Below are positions 30,238 to 40,140 of a DNA stretch of 64,000 bases, piece by piece; position 1 is the first letter of the stretch; each line of letters begins with the position of its first letter. The translations under genes were made by a program, and so were the position numbers. The notes beneath the pieces are model-generated. The model was not told where the DNA came from and did not search any database. It saw only the letters and a list, made by a program, of their open reading frames with translations. The DNA is from Aeriscardovia sp. (lineage in GTDB: Bacteria; Actinomycetota; Actinomycetes; Actinomycetales; Bifidobacteriaceae), in NCBI GenBank assembly GCA_017538895.1, contig JAFYHY010000074.1:24029-88028 (forward strand). Direction: 5' to 3'.

Positions 30238-31332
30238 ATGAAACAAAAAAATAGTGCTCCACACCGTCATCAGATACAAGAATTTGCACCAGGAACTATC
30301 AACTCAGCAGATACCATTACGACAGATGATGCGCAAAACATTCATCAACCAGTATTATTACAGCAATGCATTGATCTTATGCTTCCTGTATTACAAAAAG
30401 ACAATGCAATCATTGTTGATGGAACGTTAGGATTAGCTGGACATGCTCAGGCTTTTCTTCATGCAGCATCTTCTTTTCATCTCATTGGAATTGATCAAGA
30501 TGAAGAAGCTCTTGCTTTAGCAACACAACGATTAGATGAATTCCATGACAGGTTCACGCCTGTTCATTCATCGTTTGGACATTTTACACAAGTTATTCGA
30601 AATCTCGGGTATCAGAAAATTGATGCGGTTTTTCTTGACTTAGGACTGTCAAGTCTTCAAATTGATGAGAAAGATCGCGGATTCTCATACCTTATTGATG
30701 AGCCTCTTGATATGAGAATGGACACTAGCAAAGTAACCACGGCAGCTGATATTTTGCTGACTTATTCTGAAAAAGATTTAGTACGAATTTTCCGTGATTA
30801 TGGTCAAGAACGGTGGGCGCAGAAAATAGCGCATGCTATTGTTACTGACCGTGTGATACAACCTTTTACCACTACCACGCAATTAGCCCATTTAGTTGAT
30901 TATGTTATTCCTCGTAAAAATCGTCCAGCAGGTAACCCAGCTAAACGTGTCTTCCAAGCGTTACGTATTGAAGTAAATGGAGAACTTGATCAGCTTCGAA
31001 GTGTTCTTCCGCAGATTGCATTACATCTGAACGTTGGAGGGCGAATTGTCATTGAGTCCTATCATTCTCTTGAAGATACAATCGTTAAACATTTCTTTAC
31101 TAGTGGTTCACGCGTAGATGTGCCGCGTGGTATCCCAGAAATTCCTCCGGAACTACAACCTTATTTCAAGGATATTACTCATGGTGCGCTTAAAGCGGAT
31201 CAAAATGAAGTAGATACCAATCCACGATCACGTTCTGTACGTTTACGTGCAATAGAATTAGTAAAAGAGATACCTCTGAAAGAACGTAATAAAATGAAAC
31301 ATAGCCTGCATGCAGAGGGAATGGTGGAGTAG
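30238..31332 (+). CDS. rsmH: 16S rRNA (cytosine-1402-N4) methyltransferase RsmH (MraW)
   Basis: First gene of the dcw cluster here. A SAM methyltransferase of 364 residues: HQPVLLQQCIDLM, VDGTLGLAGHAQAFLH (SAM loop), DAVFLDLGLSSLQIDEKDRGFSY, the hallmark DMRMD, and the C-terminal RIVIESYHSLEDTIVKHFF. ATG 30238 follows GAGG. The usual upstream mraZ is absent; only 168 bases separate the start from the divergent helicase. It ends two bases before the next gene. Confidence 0.96.
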   Translation: MKQKNSAPHRHQIQEFAPGTINSADTITTDDAQNIHQPVLLQQCIDLMLPVLQKDNAIIVDGTLGLAGHAQAFLHAASSFHLIGIDQDEEALALATQRLDEFHDRFTPVHSSFGHFTQVIRNLGYQKIDAVFLDLGLSSLQIDEKDRGFSYLIDEPLDMRMDTSKVTTAADILLTYSEKDLVRIFRDYGQERWAQKIAHAIVTDRVIQPFTTTTQLAHLVDYVIPRKNRPAGNPAKRVFQALRIEVNGELDQLRSVLPQIALHLNVGGRIVIESYHSLEDTIVKHFFTSGSRVDVPRGIPEIPPELQPYFKDITHGALKADQNEVDTNPRSRSVRLRAIELVKEIPLKERNKMKHSLHAEGMVE

Positions 31333-31334
31333 TC

Positions 31335-31775
31335 ATGGATCATCAAAAGTGGTCACGGACAAAGAAAACTAGCAAAAAAATAACGAGGTCAGATACTGCT
31401 CATAGGTCTAATACTAGTAGACAACATCATACGACACATGTCTTGTCGTTTGTCTCGCGTTTACATCCAGTTGCCTGGTTTTTTATTGGTATTGCCTTTC
31501 TTCTTCTGTCCGCTTTAGGATCACTTTTCCTCCATGTCAAAATGGATCAAAACTCATTCAAAATGGCAACAATACAGACAAATATCGGTGTTTTAACACA
31601 AAACGTTCAGGATGAGCAGACTATTCTAGATAAAGATCAATACGATTTGCCTAATAAAGCTCAAAAGTTAGGCATGGTTCTTGGATCTAATGCAATTACT
31701 ATTAATCTATCCAAGCCAGTTGGCACACCAGTGAATAAAGGTGCAACTAATGTTCTTGAACCTAATCAAACATGA
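31335..31775 (+). CDS. ftsL: FtsL-like septal membrane protein
   Basis: A 146-residue bitopic protein: a basic cytoplasmic tail (about 50 residues, KWSRTKKTSKK), one membrane segment (VAWFFIGIAFLLLSALGSLFL) and an extracellular part with a short coiled coil (IQTNIGVLTQNVQDEQTILDKDQYDLPNKAQKLGMV). Sequence conservation of FtsL is low, so the call rests on topology and on its place between rsmH and ftsI, where FtsL is normally found. FtsL activates the FtsW-FtsI synthase. Confidence 0.78.
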   Translation: MDHQKWSRTKKTSKKITRSDTAHRSNTSRQHHTTHVLSFVSRLHPVAWFFIGIAFLLLSALGSLFLHVKMDQNSFKMATIQTNIGVLTQNVQDEQTILDKDQYDLPNKAQKLGMVLGSNAITINLSKPVGTPVNKGATNVLEPNQT

Positions 31776-31833
31776 TGAGAAGACAGTATGACATCTATAG
31801 GTTTTAAGAACATAAATGTAGTTGAGGAGTATT

Positions 31834-33726
31834 ATGCCGCAAAACGATCCAAGAAAACAACGGCGCGCATCATCACAACCACAACCAGTTCATGAGGTGA
31901 CGTCTGGTTCTACTTGGTGGACACGTCATGCCGATAATTCTCTTTTTAAGAAACGTACCATCATTATCGCTATGATCTTAGTCGTTGCTTTAGTTTTTTG
32001 CATCGTTCGTTTAGTTGACGTGCAAATAATTCAAGGACCTAATATTGCTCAAGATGCACGAAATTCTCGCACCGTATCGGAAGTATTACCTGCCGAACGT
32101 GGAGAAATTATTAGTAGCAATGGTGCTGTACTTGCTCAAAGTGTCCAACGATATACCATCTTTGGTGACCAAAAAACAGCAGCAACTTTTATCCCAACAC
32201 CATGCACAGGTGATAATTCAGACGTTTGTAATGAAGTCAACGGGAAAACAGTTACTGGTCAAGGACCTCAAGCAGTTGCTGAACTCTTATCTCCAATTAT
32301 TGGAATCAGTGTTAAAACATTAACACAAGAATTAACAGGAACAAGCGGATATGTCGTCTTAAAACGTGATGTCGTGCCTGCCATTGAACGGAACATTGAA
32401 AAATTAAATATTTCGAACATTATCGGAGCCACATTAACCACACAACGCGTGTATCCAAATAAAAAAGATATGGGCGCACTCATTGGTCTTGTCAATGCTG
32501 AAAACAAAGGTGTCGCTGGCGTTGAGGAAATGGAAAATTCTGTTCTCAGTGGTAAAGACGGGAAAGTAACCTATCAGGAAGGTGCTGACGGTCAAGTCAT
32601 CCCAGGAACAAAGAAAATTCTACAACAAGTCGAAAATGGTGGAACGGTTAAGCTCACTATTAACTCTAATGTTCAATGGTATGTTGAAAAAATGATTCGT
32701 CAAGGCGAACAAGATTACCATGCTAAATGGAGTATTGGCGTTGTCCAAGATGTTAAAACTGGACAACTTTTAGCTGTTGCTGATGGTGATGCTGACCAAT
32801 TATCAGCTGAAGAAGAAGGACCACGCGCCTTTTCAACTGTCTTTGAACCAGGTTCCATTGGTAAACTCATTACTGCATCAAACTTGCTAGAAAATAATGA
32901 TATTTCTATCAATACTCAGTTCGAAGTTCCTCACGATTTTAACTTTGAAGGACAACACTATCAAGATGCAGAAGACCATCCTGTTGAACCTTGGACTCTC
33001 GCAGGCATTATCCAACATTCTTCTAACGTCGGCATCATTATGGCCTCCACAAAGTTATCGTCCGAACAACGATACAACTGGATCAAAAAATTCGGTATTG
33101 GCGAACCATCAGGCATTGATATGCCAGGATCTTCTATTGGTATTCTTCACCCATGGCAAACATGGAGTGGACGTATGAAACAAACTGTTCTCTTCGGCCA
33201 AGGTTATGCAACCACTGCATTACAGCTCACCAATATTGCAGCTACTATTGCCAACGGTGGAGTAATGAACGAACAAAGCCTGATTGATTCAGTTACCGTT
33301 AATGGTAAGACAACATCCATGCTTCACCATAAACAAACACGAATCATCAGTACCAAAGTTGCCTCCGAAGTACTCAATATGATGGCCTCGGTTGATGACC
33401 TTTACGCCAAAATGGAAAACGTCAAAGGATATGTTCTTGCAGGTAAATCTGGTACAGCGCAGGTGTGGAATCCAAAAACGAAACAGCTATCTAATACCAT
33501 TGGTGACATGCTTGACGTTGTTCCATACGAGAACCCACGATATGTTGTCTTCGTCGCCTATCTAAATCCTGACAATACCTGGGCATGTGCTAATGCTGGT
33601 CTCACAGCAATGCAAATTAGTGCATTCCTTATGCAGAAATACGCTGTTCCAGAATCTGTCCCCCGTACAGGTGCTATTCCTACTAATTGGGCAGATGAAA
33701 ATTTGCTAGACAAACAACAACAATAA
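31834..33726 (+). CDS. ftsI: Penicillin-binding protein FtsI (class B transpeptidase)
   Basis: Septal peptidoglycan transpeptidase, partner of FtsW. The 630-residue protein has one N-terminal membrane segment (IIIAMILVVALVFCIVRLVDV), a dimerisation domain with RGEIISSNGAVLA, and the catalytic domain with SxxK in EPGSIGKLIT, SxN in HSSNVGI and KSGTAQVWN. ATG 31834 has SD GAGGAG (31824-31829); an in-frame TTG at 31822 overlaps that SD. It is followed after 27 bases by the MurE-like gene. Confidence 0.95.
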   Translation: MPQNDPRKQRRASSQPQPVHEVTSGSTWWTRHADNSLFKKRTIIIAMILVVALVFCIVRLVDVQIIQGPNIAQDARNSRTVSEVLPAERGEIISSNGAVLAQSVQRYTIFGDQKTAATFIPTPCTGDNSDVCNEVNGKTVTGQGPQAVAELLSPIIGISVKTLTQELTGTSGYVVLKRDVVPAIERNIEKLNISNIIGATLTTQRVYPNKKDMGALIGLVNAENKGVAGVEEMENSVLSGKDGKVTYQEGADGQVIPGTKKILQQVENGGTVKLTINSNVQWYVEKMIRQGEQDYHAKWSIGVVQDVKTGQLLAVADGDADQLSAEEEGPRAFSTVFEPGSIGKLITASNLLENNDISINTQFEVPHDFNFEGQHYQDAEDHPVEPWTLAGIIQHSSNVGIIMASTKLSSEQRYNWIKKFGIGEPSGIDMPGSSIGILHPWQTWSGRMKQTVLFGQGYATTALQLTNIAATIANGGVMNEQSLIDSVTVNGKTTSMLHHKQTRIISTKVASEVLNMMASVDDLYAKMENVKGYVLAGKSGTAQVWNPKTKQLSNTIGDMLDVVPYENPRYVVFVAYLNPDNTWACANAGLTAMQISAFLMQKYAVPESVPRTGAIPTNWADENLLDKQQQ

Positions 33727-33753
33727 TAGAACTGTCAAACTAGGGAAGAAACA

Positions 33754-34713
33754 ATGGCTATACTTAGCAATGATCGTAACCATCATTTGACAATAGACTA
33801 TCTCCAACGCACTTTTAATGCGATTACAACTGAACCATTTACCAGCAGTGTAACGTTTACCTCTGTTGCCACATCATTAAAGAATGTTTCCCCAGGCTCT
33901 TTATTCGCACCATTAGATCCCCAAGAACACAATGAGACTGTTTACCGTCAAGCCATGTTCCGTGGAGCATACGGTATCCTCCTAGAAAACACGCATCATT
34001 TTGCTACTCGTAGTGACCAGAACCAACCACAGTATCCTCAACACCATATTGGTATTCCAGTGATTTTAATGCGTGATGTCGCAAAGAACATTGGTTTAAT
34101 CTGCTCATTTTTAGAGCAAGACCCATCACTCAAAGTAGCAATGTTTATTTGCTTTGGCATAGAAGTAAAAGACGTTGCCGAGAAACTAGCATCACTTCTT
34201 CATATGCTTGGCAATCCAGTAGGGTTAATCTCTCAAAGCGGCCAATCATATTCCGTGAATCGGCCTCTTAATTTGTCTTTCCCACTTGATTCATCCGCAC
34301 TACAAGAAACAGAATCAATCATTGCTGAAGATGGTGCAGCAGCTCTTGTAATCGCAGCGAATGACAAAACCCTTCTACCATGGGCTTTATCAGGAACTCA
34401 AGTAGATATTTGCTGCGGATATCGTGCACTTCTTGATACAGATCAACCAGTAGAGAAATCTCATTTCCAATCATCAGTCATTTCTGTCCAATCTCACTCA
34501 TTATTTGGCGCAGTTTTTGATAATGAAACACGTATTATTGGTGATCATTCACCATATGACGTCTTAGTTGGTAGTGATATCTTTAATTATTTAATTGACG
34601 TTATTCCACTTGGTGATGCGGCTACTCGTATTGCAATTTCAATGGTTTTAGCCGCTGGAATTACACCTGAATCGATTAAAAAGGCTGTATCTGTTTCACA
34701 AGAGTTTTCATGA
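33754..34713 (+). CDS. Degenerate MurE-like protein lacking the ATP-binding loop
   Basis: A 319-residue protein in the position of murE (between ftsI and murF). The N-terminal third resembles the Mur ligase UDP-binding domain (SLKNVSPGSLFAPLDP, YRQAMFRGAYGILLE). Where MurE has GTNGKTT, the sequence reads VAMFICFGIEVKDVAEKLASLLHMLGNPVGLIS: the flanking pattern remains but glycine and lysine of the P-loop are gone. The C-terminal ligase domain is missing and the protein ends after a helix like that closing the Mur central domain (ATRIAISMVLAAGITPESIKKAV). It is open throughout with a normal SD region, so it is expressed or only recently inactive. Catalysis is unlikely; a structural role is possible. 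A full MurE is at 50.9-52.5 kb. Confidence 0.7.
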   Translation: MAILSNDRNHHLTIDYLQRTFNAITTEPFTSSVTFTSVATSLKNVSPGSLFAPLDPQEHNETVYRQAMFRGAYGILLENTHHFATRSDQNQPQYPQHHIGIPVILMRDVAKNIGLICSFLEQDPSLKVAMFICFGIEVKDVAEKLASLLHMLGNPVGLISQSGQSYSVNRPLNLSFPLDSSALQETESIIAEDGAAALVIAANDKTLLPWALSGTQVDICCGYRALLDTDQPVEKSHFQSSVISVQSHSLFGAVFDNETRIIGDHSPYDVLVGSDIFNYLIDVIPLGDAATRIAISMVLAAGITPESIKKAVSVSQEFS

Positions 34714-34763
34714 ATTAAATACAATATTTTAGACCTTAATTAAATTGTGGAGGATGATCATTC

Positions 34764-36251
34764 ATGATCACAATGGATATAAAAGAAATCGCTGAAGCTA
34801 TCAACGGGCAGATTAATTTAGATGCTTTCTCTGGTGATGCCTCATCACTTCTTATTACAAATGTCAGTACTGATTCTCGACAGGTTGTACACAATGGTCT
34901 TTTTGTGGCTATCAAAGGTGAACGTGTTGATGGCCATAATTTCTTAAATGTTGCGAAAGAAAATGGATATATTGTTGCTCTTGTCGATCATGATATGCCT
35001 CACGCACCATTACCATACATTGTTGTTGATAATACAATAGAGGCTCTTGGACAATTAGCACAACATAATATTGATGTCCGTTACCATAATGAATCTCCTT
35101 TCACGCTGATAGGTCTGACTGGTTCGGTTGGTAAAACCACGACAAAAGATCTTCTGAAAACTATTTTGAGTGAAGAAGCACCAACAGTTGCCCCTGTTGG
35201 ATCATTCAATAATGAAATTGGTCTTCCATTAACTGCGTTACATGTGAACAATGACACACGCTATTTTGTTGCTGAAATGGGAGCTAACCATCTCGGCGAA
35301 ATCCGTTCCTTGACTCAGATTGCTCCTCCTACTGTCGGTATTGAATTGAAAGTCGGTACAGCGCATGTTGGTGAATTTGGAGGTGTTGAAAATATTTATG
35401 AAGCAAAATCTGAATTAGTAGAAGCACTCCCAGAACAGGGGTTTGCTTTACTGAATGCTAACGATCCTCATATTGTTCATATGGCACAACGCACTTCCGC
35501 AGCAGTCCGCTGGTTTGGCATTATTGATGATGAATCAATGCCACTACAAACCACTGAACCACTATCCGTATATGCTTCACACATCACATTAGATGATTTT
35601 GGACAACCGCAATTCCGCTTAACGTTTACTTCAACATCTGAAGAATATGATATTCATCTTGGTCTTGTTGGACGCCATAATGTCATGAATGCTGTGGCTG
35701 CCGCAACAGCAGCCTATATTATTAGTGTACCAACACCAACCATTGTTCATACGTTAAATACCAGTACAGCACTCAGCCCGCATCGTATGGCAGTACAAAA
35801 TATTCATCTGAACGACCGATCCTTCACTATTCTGGATGATACATTCAACGCTAATCCAGATTCAATGCGTGCAGCACTCAACGGTCTTTTATCCTTGAAA
35901 AAAAATAAAGATACCTACACCATTGCAATCTTAGGACCAATGTTTGAATTAGGTGCTGGATCAGAACAAATGCACGCAGATATTGGTTATACCACTGCGC
36001 AATTAGGAGTCAATACACTCCTAGCAGTTGGTGTTAAAGGTAACCAATTTGGACAAGAATTAGCCCATTCCTATGCTGAAGGAGCTCAAAAAGCGCATAC
36101 CAATACTCAAATATTCTGCGTAGAAGATATCCAACAAGCTGAAACTCAACTCATGCAGTTACTCCAGGAACATGATGATTCTATTGTTCTTTTCAAAGGG
36201 TCTCATGCCTCACAACTCAGTGAATTCGTTAATCATTTATTGTCGTTATAA
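34764..36251 (+). CDS. murF: UDP-MurNAc-tripeptide--D-Ala-D-Ala ligase MurF
   Basis: Adds D-Ala-D-Ala to the UDP-MurNAc tripeptide in the cytoplasm. The 495 residues show the N-terminal domain (VSTDSRQVVHNGLFVAIKGERVDGHNF), the P-loop GLTGSVGKTTTKDLL, SFNNEIGLPLTAL, VAEMGANHLGEI, and the C-terminal ligase domain (ILDDTFNANPDSMRAALNGL). SD TGGAGG lies ten bases before ATG 34764; ATG 34773 is an alternative. Next is mraY. Confidence 0.96.
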   Translation: MITMDIKEIAEAINGQINLDAFSGDASSLLITNVSTDSRQVVHNGLFVAIKGERVDGHNFLNVAKENGYIVALVDHDMPHAPLPYIVVDNTIEALGQLAQHNIDVRYHNESPFTLIGLTGSVGKTTTKDLLKTILSEEAPTVAPVGSFNNEIGLPLTALHVNNDTRYFVAEMGANHLGEIRSLTQIAPPTVGIELKVGTAHVGEFGGVENIYEAKSELVEALPEQGFALLNANDPHIVHMAQRTSAAVRWFGIIDDESMPLQTTEPLSVYASHITLDDFGQPQFRLTFTSTSEEYDIHLGLVGRHNVMNAVAAATAAYIISVPTPTIVHTLNTSTALSPHRMAVQNIHLNDRSFTILDDTFNANPDSMRAALNGLLSLKKNKDTYTIAILGPMFELGAGSEQMHADIGYTTAQLGVNTLLAVGVKGNQFGQELAHSYAEGAQKAHTNTQIFCVEDIQQAETQLMQLLQEHDDSIVLFKGSHASQLSEFVNHLLSL

Positions 36252-36284
36252 TGACGGCTCTATAATACAGAATGGGAAGTATTC

Positions 36285-37388
36285 ATGAAAGGCTATATCA
36301 TTGCTTTTATTGTGTCATTAGTAGCGGCATTTACCCTGACACCATTAACAATCCATACAGTCCAAAAATTACATTACGGACAATATATTCGTCAAGATGG
36401 TCCTCAAACTCATTTAATGAAACGCGGAACACCAACACTGGGTGGTGTCGCCATTGTTTTATCAATCATCCTTGGATGGGGAATAGCAGCACTCTACCGT
36501 TACTATTCACGACACATTATTCCATCATGGGCAGCAGTCCTAACCCTCTTCTGCATGACCGGATTCGGCCTTATCGGATTCATCGATGATTTCTTAAAAG
36601 TCAAAAAGAAAAATAACCTTGGACTCACCATCCACGCAAAACTGATTGGCCAATTCGTCATCGCAACCGTCTACGCGGTAGCCTCACTTGTTCTCCCATT
36701 ACATTCCTCATTCCACGTTGCACGCTTCGGAATCTCATGGGTAGAAACCCCAATTATCAACCTTGCCTTCGCAGGAAAAACATTAGGATTAATTCTCTTC
36801 ATCATCTGGGTAAACTTCCTCATGACAGCATGGACTAACGCCATCAACCTCACCGATGGATTAGATGGCCTTGCAGCAGGAAGCTCCATGATTGCATTTT
36901 CTGGTTTCGCTGTCATCGCTTTCTGGGAAAGCTACCATATTATCGGAAGCCACAATAGTGGATTCGAATACACTTCATCTGATCCACAAGACCTAGCCCT
37001 CATCGCACTTGCAGCCGTTGCAGCATGCCTCGGATTCTTATGGTATAACACCAATCCTGCAGAAATCTTCATGGGGGACACCGGCTCTTTAGCTTTAGGC
37101 GGACTCTTTGCTGCAATGTCAGTCAACCTTCATATTGAACTTCTTGCTATTATCCTTGGTGGCCTGTTTATTCTTGAAGTTTCATCCGATGTTATTCAAA
37201 TTTTCTCATTCCATGTCTTCCATAAACGTGTCTTTAAAATGGCCCCATTACACCATCACTTTGAACTTTTAGGATGGAAAGAAACACGAGTCGTTGTACG
37301 ATTCTGGATGATTGAATTTGGTTTCACTCTTATTGCAGTCATTCTCTTTTATGTTGATTGGCTCGTTAAATCAGGTCAATTACATTAA
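36285..37388 (+). CDS. mraY: Phospho-MurNAc-pentapeptide transferase MraY
   Basis: Polytopic enzyme making lipid I from UDP-MurNAc-pentapeptide and undecaprenyl phosphate. The 367 residues include KRGTPTLGGVAIV, GFIDDFLKVKKKNNLGL, TNAINLTDGLDGLAAGSS, FMGDTGSLALGG and the histidine-rich MAPLHHHFELLGWKE, all catalytic or metal-binding signatures. About ten membrane segments are visible. Codon choice is strongly C/A-ending in the middle (36.45-37.08 kb) and T-ending at both ends. Confidence 0.97.
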   Translation: MKGYIIAFIVSLVAAFTLTPLTIHTVQKLHYGQYIRQDGPQTHLMKRGTPTLGGVAIVLSIILGWGIAALYRYYSRHIIPSWAAVLTLFCMTGFGLIGFIDDFLKVKKKNNLGLTIHAKLIGQFVIATVYAVASLVLPLHSSFHVARFGISWVETPIINLAFAGKTLGLILFIIWVNFLMTAWTNAINLTDGLDGLAAGSSMIAFSGFAVIAFWESYHIIGSHNSGFEYTSSDPQDLALIALAAVAACLGFLWYNTNPAEIFMGDTGSLALGGLFAAMSVNLHIELLAIILGGLFILEVSSDVIQIFSFHVFHKRVFKMAPLHHHFELLGWKETRVVVRFWMIEFGFTLIAVILFYVDWLVKSGQLH

Positions 37389-37416
37389 TAAAACATCAAA
37401 GGAAACTTGATTTATT

Positions 37417-38865
37417 ATGGACAAATATATTGGTCGATATAATTTCAATGATAAGAATGTTCTTGTTGCTGGACTAGGATTATCTGGTACTCAAGTTGTC
37501 CGTGTCCTTCAAGAACATGATGTGCCAGTTATCACTGTCGATGAGAAAAAAGACAATGCTGATTATCAGTCATTTAAAGATATTAACTGGGATCTTATTA
37601 ATCTCATCATTATTTCCCCCGTGTTCTCACCATACGAGCCATGGGTTCAAGAAGCTCTCAAACGTCATATACCAATCTGGAGTGAAATTGAATTCGCATG
37701 GAGAACACAGGCTACCAATACAATCCTAGGAAAAGAATCACCATGGATTGGTATTACAGGAACAAACGGTAAAACCACCACAACAAAAATGATCGCCGCT
37801 TTATTCCATGCTGCTCATAAGAAAGCTCCAGCAGTAGGAAACACAGGAGTATCATTAACCAACGCTGCACAAGAACAAGATAATGATGTTCTATGCGTAG
37901 AACTCAGTAGTTTCGAATTACATTTCACCAATACAATGAACCTAGATATTGCTGTCTGGATGAATGTTGACCAGGATCATCTTGATTGGCACCATGGGTT
38001 TGATAACTATTGCTACGATAAATCAAAGATCTTTAACAATGCTCAAAAAGCAATTATTTACAATAATGATGATCCAACAGTCGCTGCACTCGCACAAACA
38101 GCAGTTGTTGGACCTCACTGCCAAAAAATTGGTTTCACCCTTCACAATCCAGAAACAGGAATGATTGGTATCCATGATGGATGGGTTATCGATAAAGCTT
38201 TAGATTCTTCACCTGAAGGACGTAAACTTATTGCACTCGCTGATTTCAACAACGCTTTGAAAAATAATCAAGGCGATGTTTATCCTCATTTGCAATCAGA
38301 TGCTTTAGCAGCTATTACTGCAGGACTCGTTTATGGACTCAGCATTGACAATATTAAGCAAGCATTATCCGCTTTTCATACTGATCGTCATCGCCTTGAA
38401 TTTGTTACAGAAGTCACCTTATCTCCAGGAGAACCAACATTACGATTCATTGACGATTCCAAAGCAACTAACGCACATGCAACTAAAGCTTCATTAATGA
38501 GTTTCCCAGATCATTCCGTTATTTGGATTGCTGGAGGACTTGCTAAAGGCGCTCACTTTGAAGAATTACTCCACGACTGCAAAGCAAAGATCAAAGCAGT
38601 TGTCCTGATCGGCAAAGACAAGACAGCTTTCCTTGACGCCATCCACCAAGAATTAGGCACCATACCTTGCATCTCTATTGACGATAATCATATAGAACAT
38701 TCTCTCATGGAAGATACCGTTAATAATGCAATGCGTTTTGGAAAACCAGGGGATACGGTTCTCTTAGCACCAGCAGCAGCATCAATGGATCAGTTTAAGA
38801 ATATGGGAGATCGTGGAGATCAGTTCGTTGATGCTGCACGAGCATGGGTACAACAACATGAGTAG
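37417..38865 (+). CDS. murD: UDP-MurNAc-L-alanine--D-glutamate ligase MurD
   Basis: Adds D-glutamate to UDP-MurNAc-L-Ala. The 482-residue enzyme starts with a Rossmann-like domain (NVLVAGLGLSGTQVVRVL), has P-loop ITGTNGKTTTTKMIAAL, VELSSFELHFT, and the C-terminal domain with DDSKATNAHATKASLMSF and IWIAGGLAKGAHFE. ATG 37417 is 28 bases after mraY. Its last eight bases overlap the start of ftsW. Confidence 0.96.
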   Translation: MDKYIGRYNFNDKNVLVAGLGLSGTQVVRVLQEHDVPVITVDEKKDNADYQSFKDINWDLINLIIISPVFSPYEPWVQEALKRHIPIWSEIEFAWRTQATNTILGKESPWIGITGTNGKTTTTKMIAALFHAAHKKAPAVGNTGVSLTNAAQEQDNDVLCVELSSFELHFTNTMNLDIAVWMNVDQDHLDWHHGFDNYCYDKSKIFNNAQKAIIYNNDDPTVAALAQTAVVGPHCQKIGFTLHNPETGMIGIHDGWVIDKALDSSPEGRKLIALADFNNALKNNQGDVYPHLQSDALAAITAGLVYGLSIDNIKQALSAFHTDRHRLEFVTEVTLSPGEPTLRFIDDSKATNAHATKASLMSFPDHSVIWIAGGLAKGAHFEELLHDCKAKIKAVVLIGKDKTAFLDAIHQELGTIPCISIDDNHIEHSLMEDTVNNAMRFGKPGDTVLLAPAAASMDQFKNMGDRGDQFVDAARAWVQQHE

Positions 38866-40090
38866 ATTCCATTCATCTTTTCTTTCGCATTCGCCAAAAG
38901 AAAAGAAAACTACCTCACCATGGAATCGATTGTTCTCCTATATAGAAGACCCATTAGTCTGCTATTACACCTTCATCGCCCTAGTCCTGATTCTGACAGG
39001 ACTAGGCGTGATCATGGTGTTCTCATCATCAGCAGTTGATTTGATGTCAGATGGACAATCCCCATATACAGAACTAATTATGCAAGGACTCTATGCTGTT
39101 ATCGGCATCGCAGCAGCAGTAGGACTTTCCTTCGTTAATGCAAAACATTTCCCACGATGGGCTTTCATCATCTTAGTCATTGCATTACTCCTACAAGTTC
39201 TTACCCTCACACATTTAGGTCGTGACGCCGGCGGTAACGGTGGTTGGCTCAAACTCGGTCCAGTCGAATTTGAACCAGCAGAAGTCCTCAAGTTCTCCCT
39301 ATGCCTATGGATGCCATACGCTATCCACGTCGGGAAAACAAAAACCATCAGTATGAATAAACATACTGATGGCATACGATCCTACATACCAGCCTTAGCT
39401 GTCTGCCTCTTCACCTTCTTCCTCGTTATGCTCGGCGGAGACTTAGGTACAGGCGTCATTCTCCTCATGATTTGCGTCGCAGTCATTTTTACCGGCGGTA
39501 TCGACGGCAAAAAATTCACCCTAGGAATCATTACCATCGCTATCATGGTCGTCTCTGTATTCGTTATCCACAGCTCCAACCGTATGAAACGTATTATGGC
39601 AACCTACAGCGGTTGCAATACAACAACCGCAGCCCAAGGAATCTGTTACCAAACCATCCACGGCAAATACGCACTCGCTTCAGGCGGATTATTTGGCGTC
39701 GGATTAGGAGCTTCTAAGGAAAAATGGGATTATCTGCCAGAAGCTCGTAATGATTTTATCTTTGCTATTATTGGCGAAGAACTTGGTTTTGTTGGCTGCT
39801 TATTCATTCTTATTTGTTTTGTTCTAATTGGCTGGTGTCTCATTAATATTGCTTTCCACATGAAACATCGACCGTATGAACAATTAGTACTGATTTGTGT
39901 CATGGTGTGGACTTGTGGCCAAGCATTAATCAATGTCATGGTTGTCTTACAAATCCTCCCAGTCATTGGTTTGCCACTCCCATATATCTCTGCGGGAGGA
40001 ACGGCGTTAATTAGTAACTTAGCTGCATCAGGTGTTTGTGTAAGCATAATGAGACAGCAAAGTGATATCAAGAAAGTGCTTGGAAAATAG
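38858..40090 (+). CDS. ftsW: Septal peptidoglycan polymerase FtsW (SEDS family)
   Basis: Lipid II flanks are polymerised by this integral membrane glycosyltransferase, partner of FtsI. The 410 residues have about ten membrane segments with GLGVIMVFSSSAV, NGGWLKLGPVEFEPAEVLK, GGDLGTGVILL, GASKEKWDYLPEARNDFIFAIIGEELGF (catalytic Asp region) and GLPLPYISAGGTALISNLA. ATG 38858 overlaps the murD stop, indicating coupling; an in-frame ATG at 38813 lies deeper in murD and is unlikely. Composition switches from C/A-ending to T/G-ending codons near 39715. Confidence 0.95.
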   Translation: MSRFHSSFLSHSPKEKKTTSPWNRLFSYIEDPLVCYYTFIALVLILTGLGVIMVFSSSAVDLMSDGQSPYTELIMQGLYAVIGIAAAVGLSFVNAKHFPRWAFIILVIALLLQVLTLTHLGRDAGGNGGWLKLGPVEFEPAEVLKFSLCLWMPYAIHVGKTKTISMNKHTDGIRSYIPALAVCLFTFFLVMLGGDLGTGVILLMICVAVIFTGGIDGKKFTLGIITIAIMVVSVFVIHSSNRMKRIMATYSGCNTTTAAQGICYQTIHGKYALASGGLFGVGLGASKEKWDYLPEARNDFIFAIIGEELGFVGCLFILICFVLIGWCLINIAFHMKHRPYEQLVLICVMVWTCGQALINVMVVLQILPVIGLPLPYISAGGTALISNLAASGVCVSIMRQQSDIKKVLGK

Positions 40091-40140
40091 CTTCTACTCT
40101 TAAAAAGATGATAAGAGAATAATAATAAAGGACACAACTT

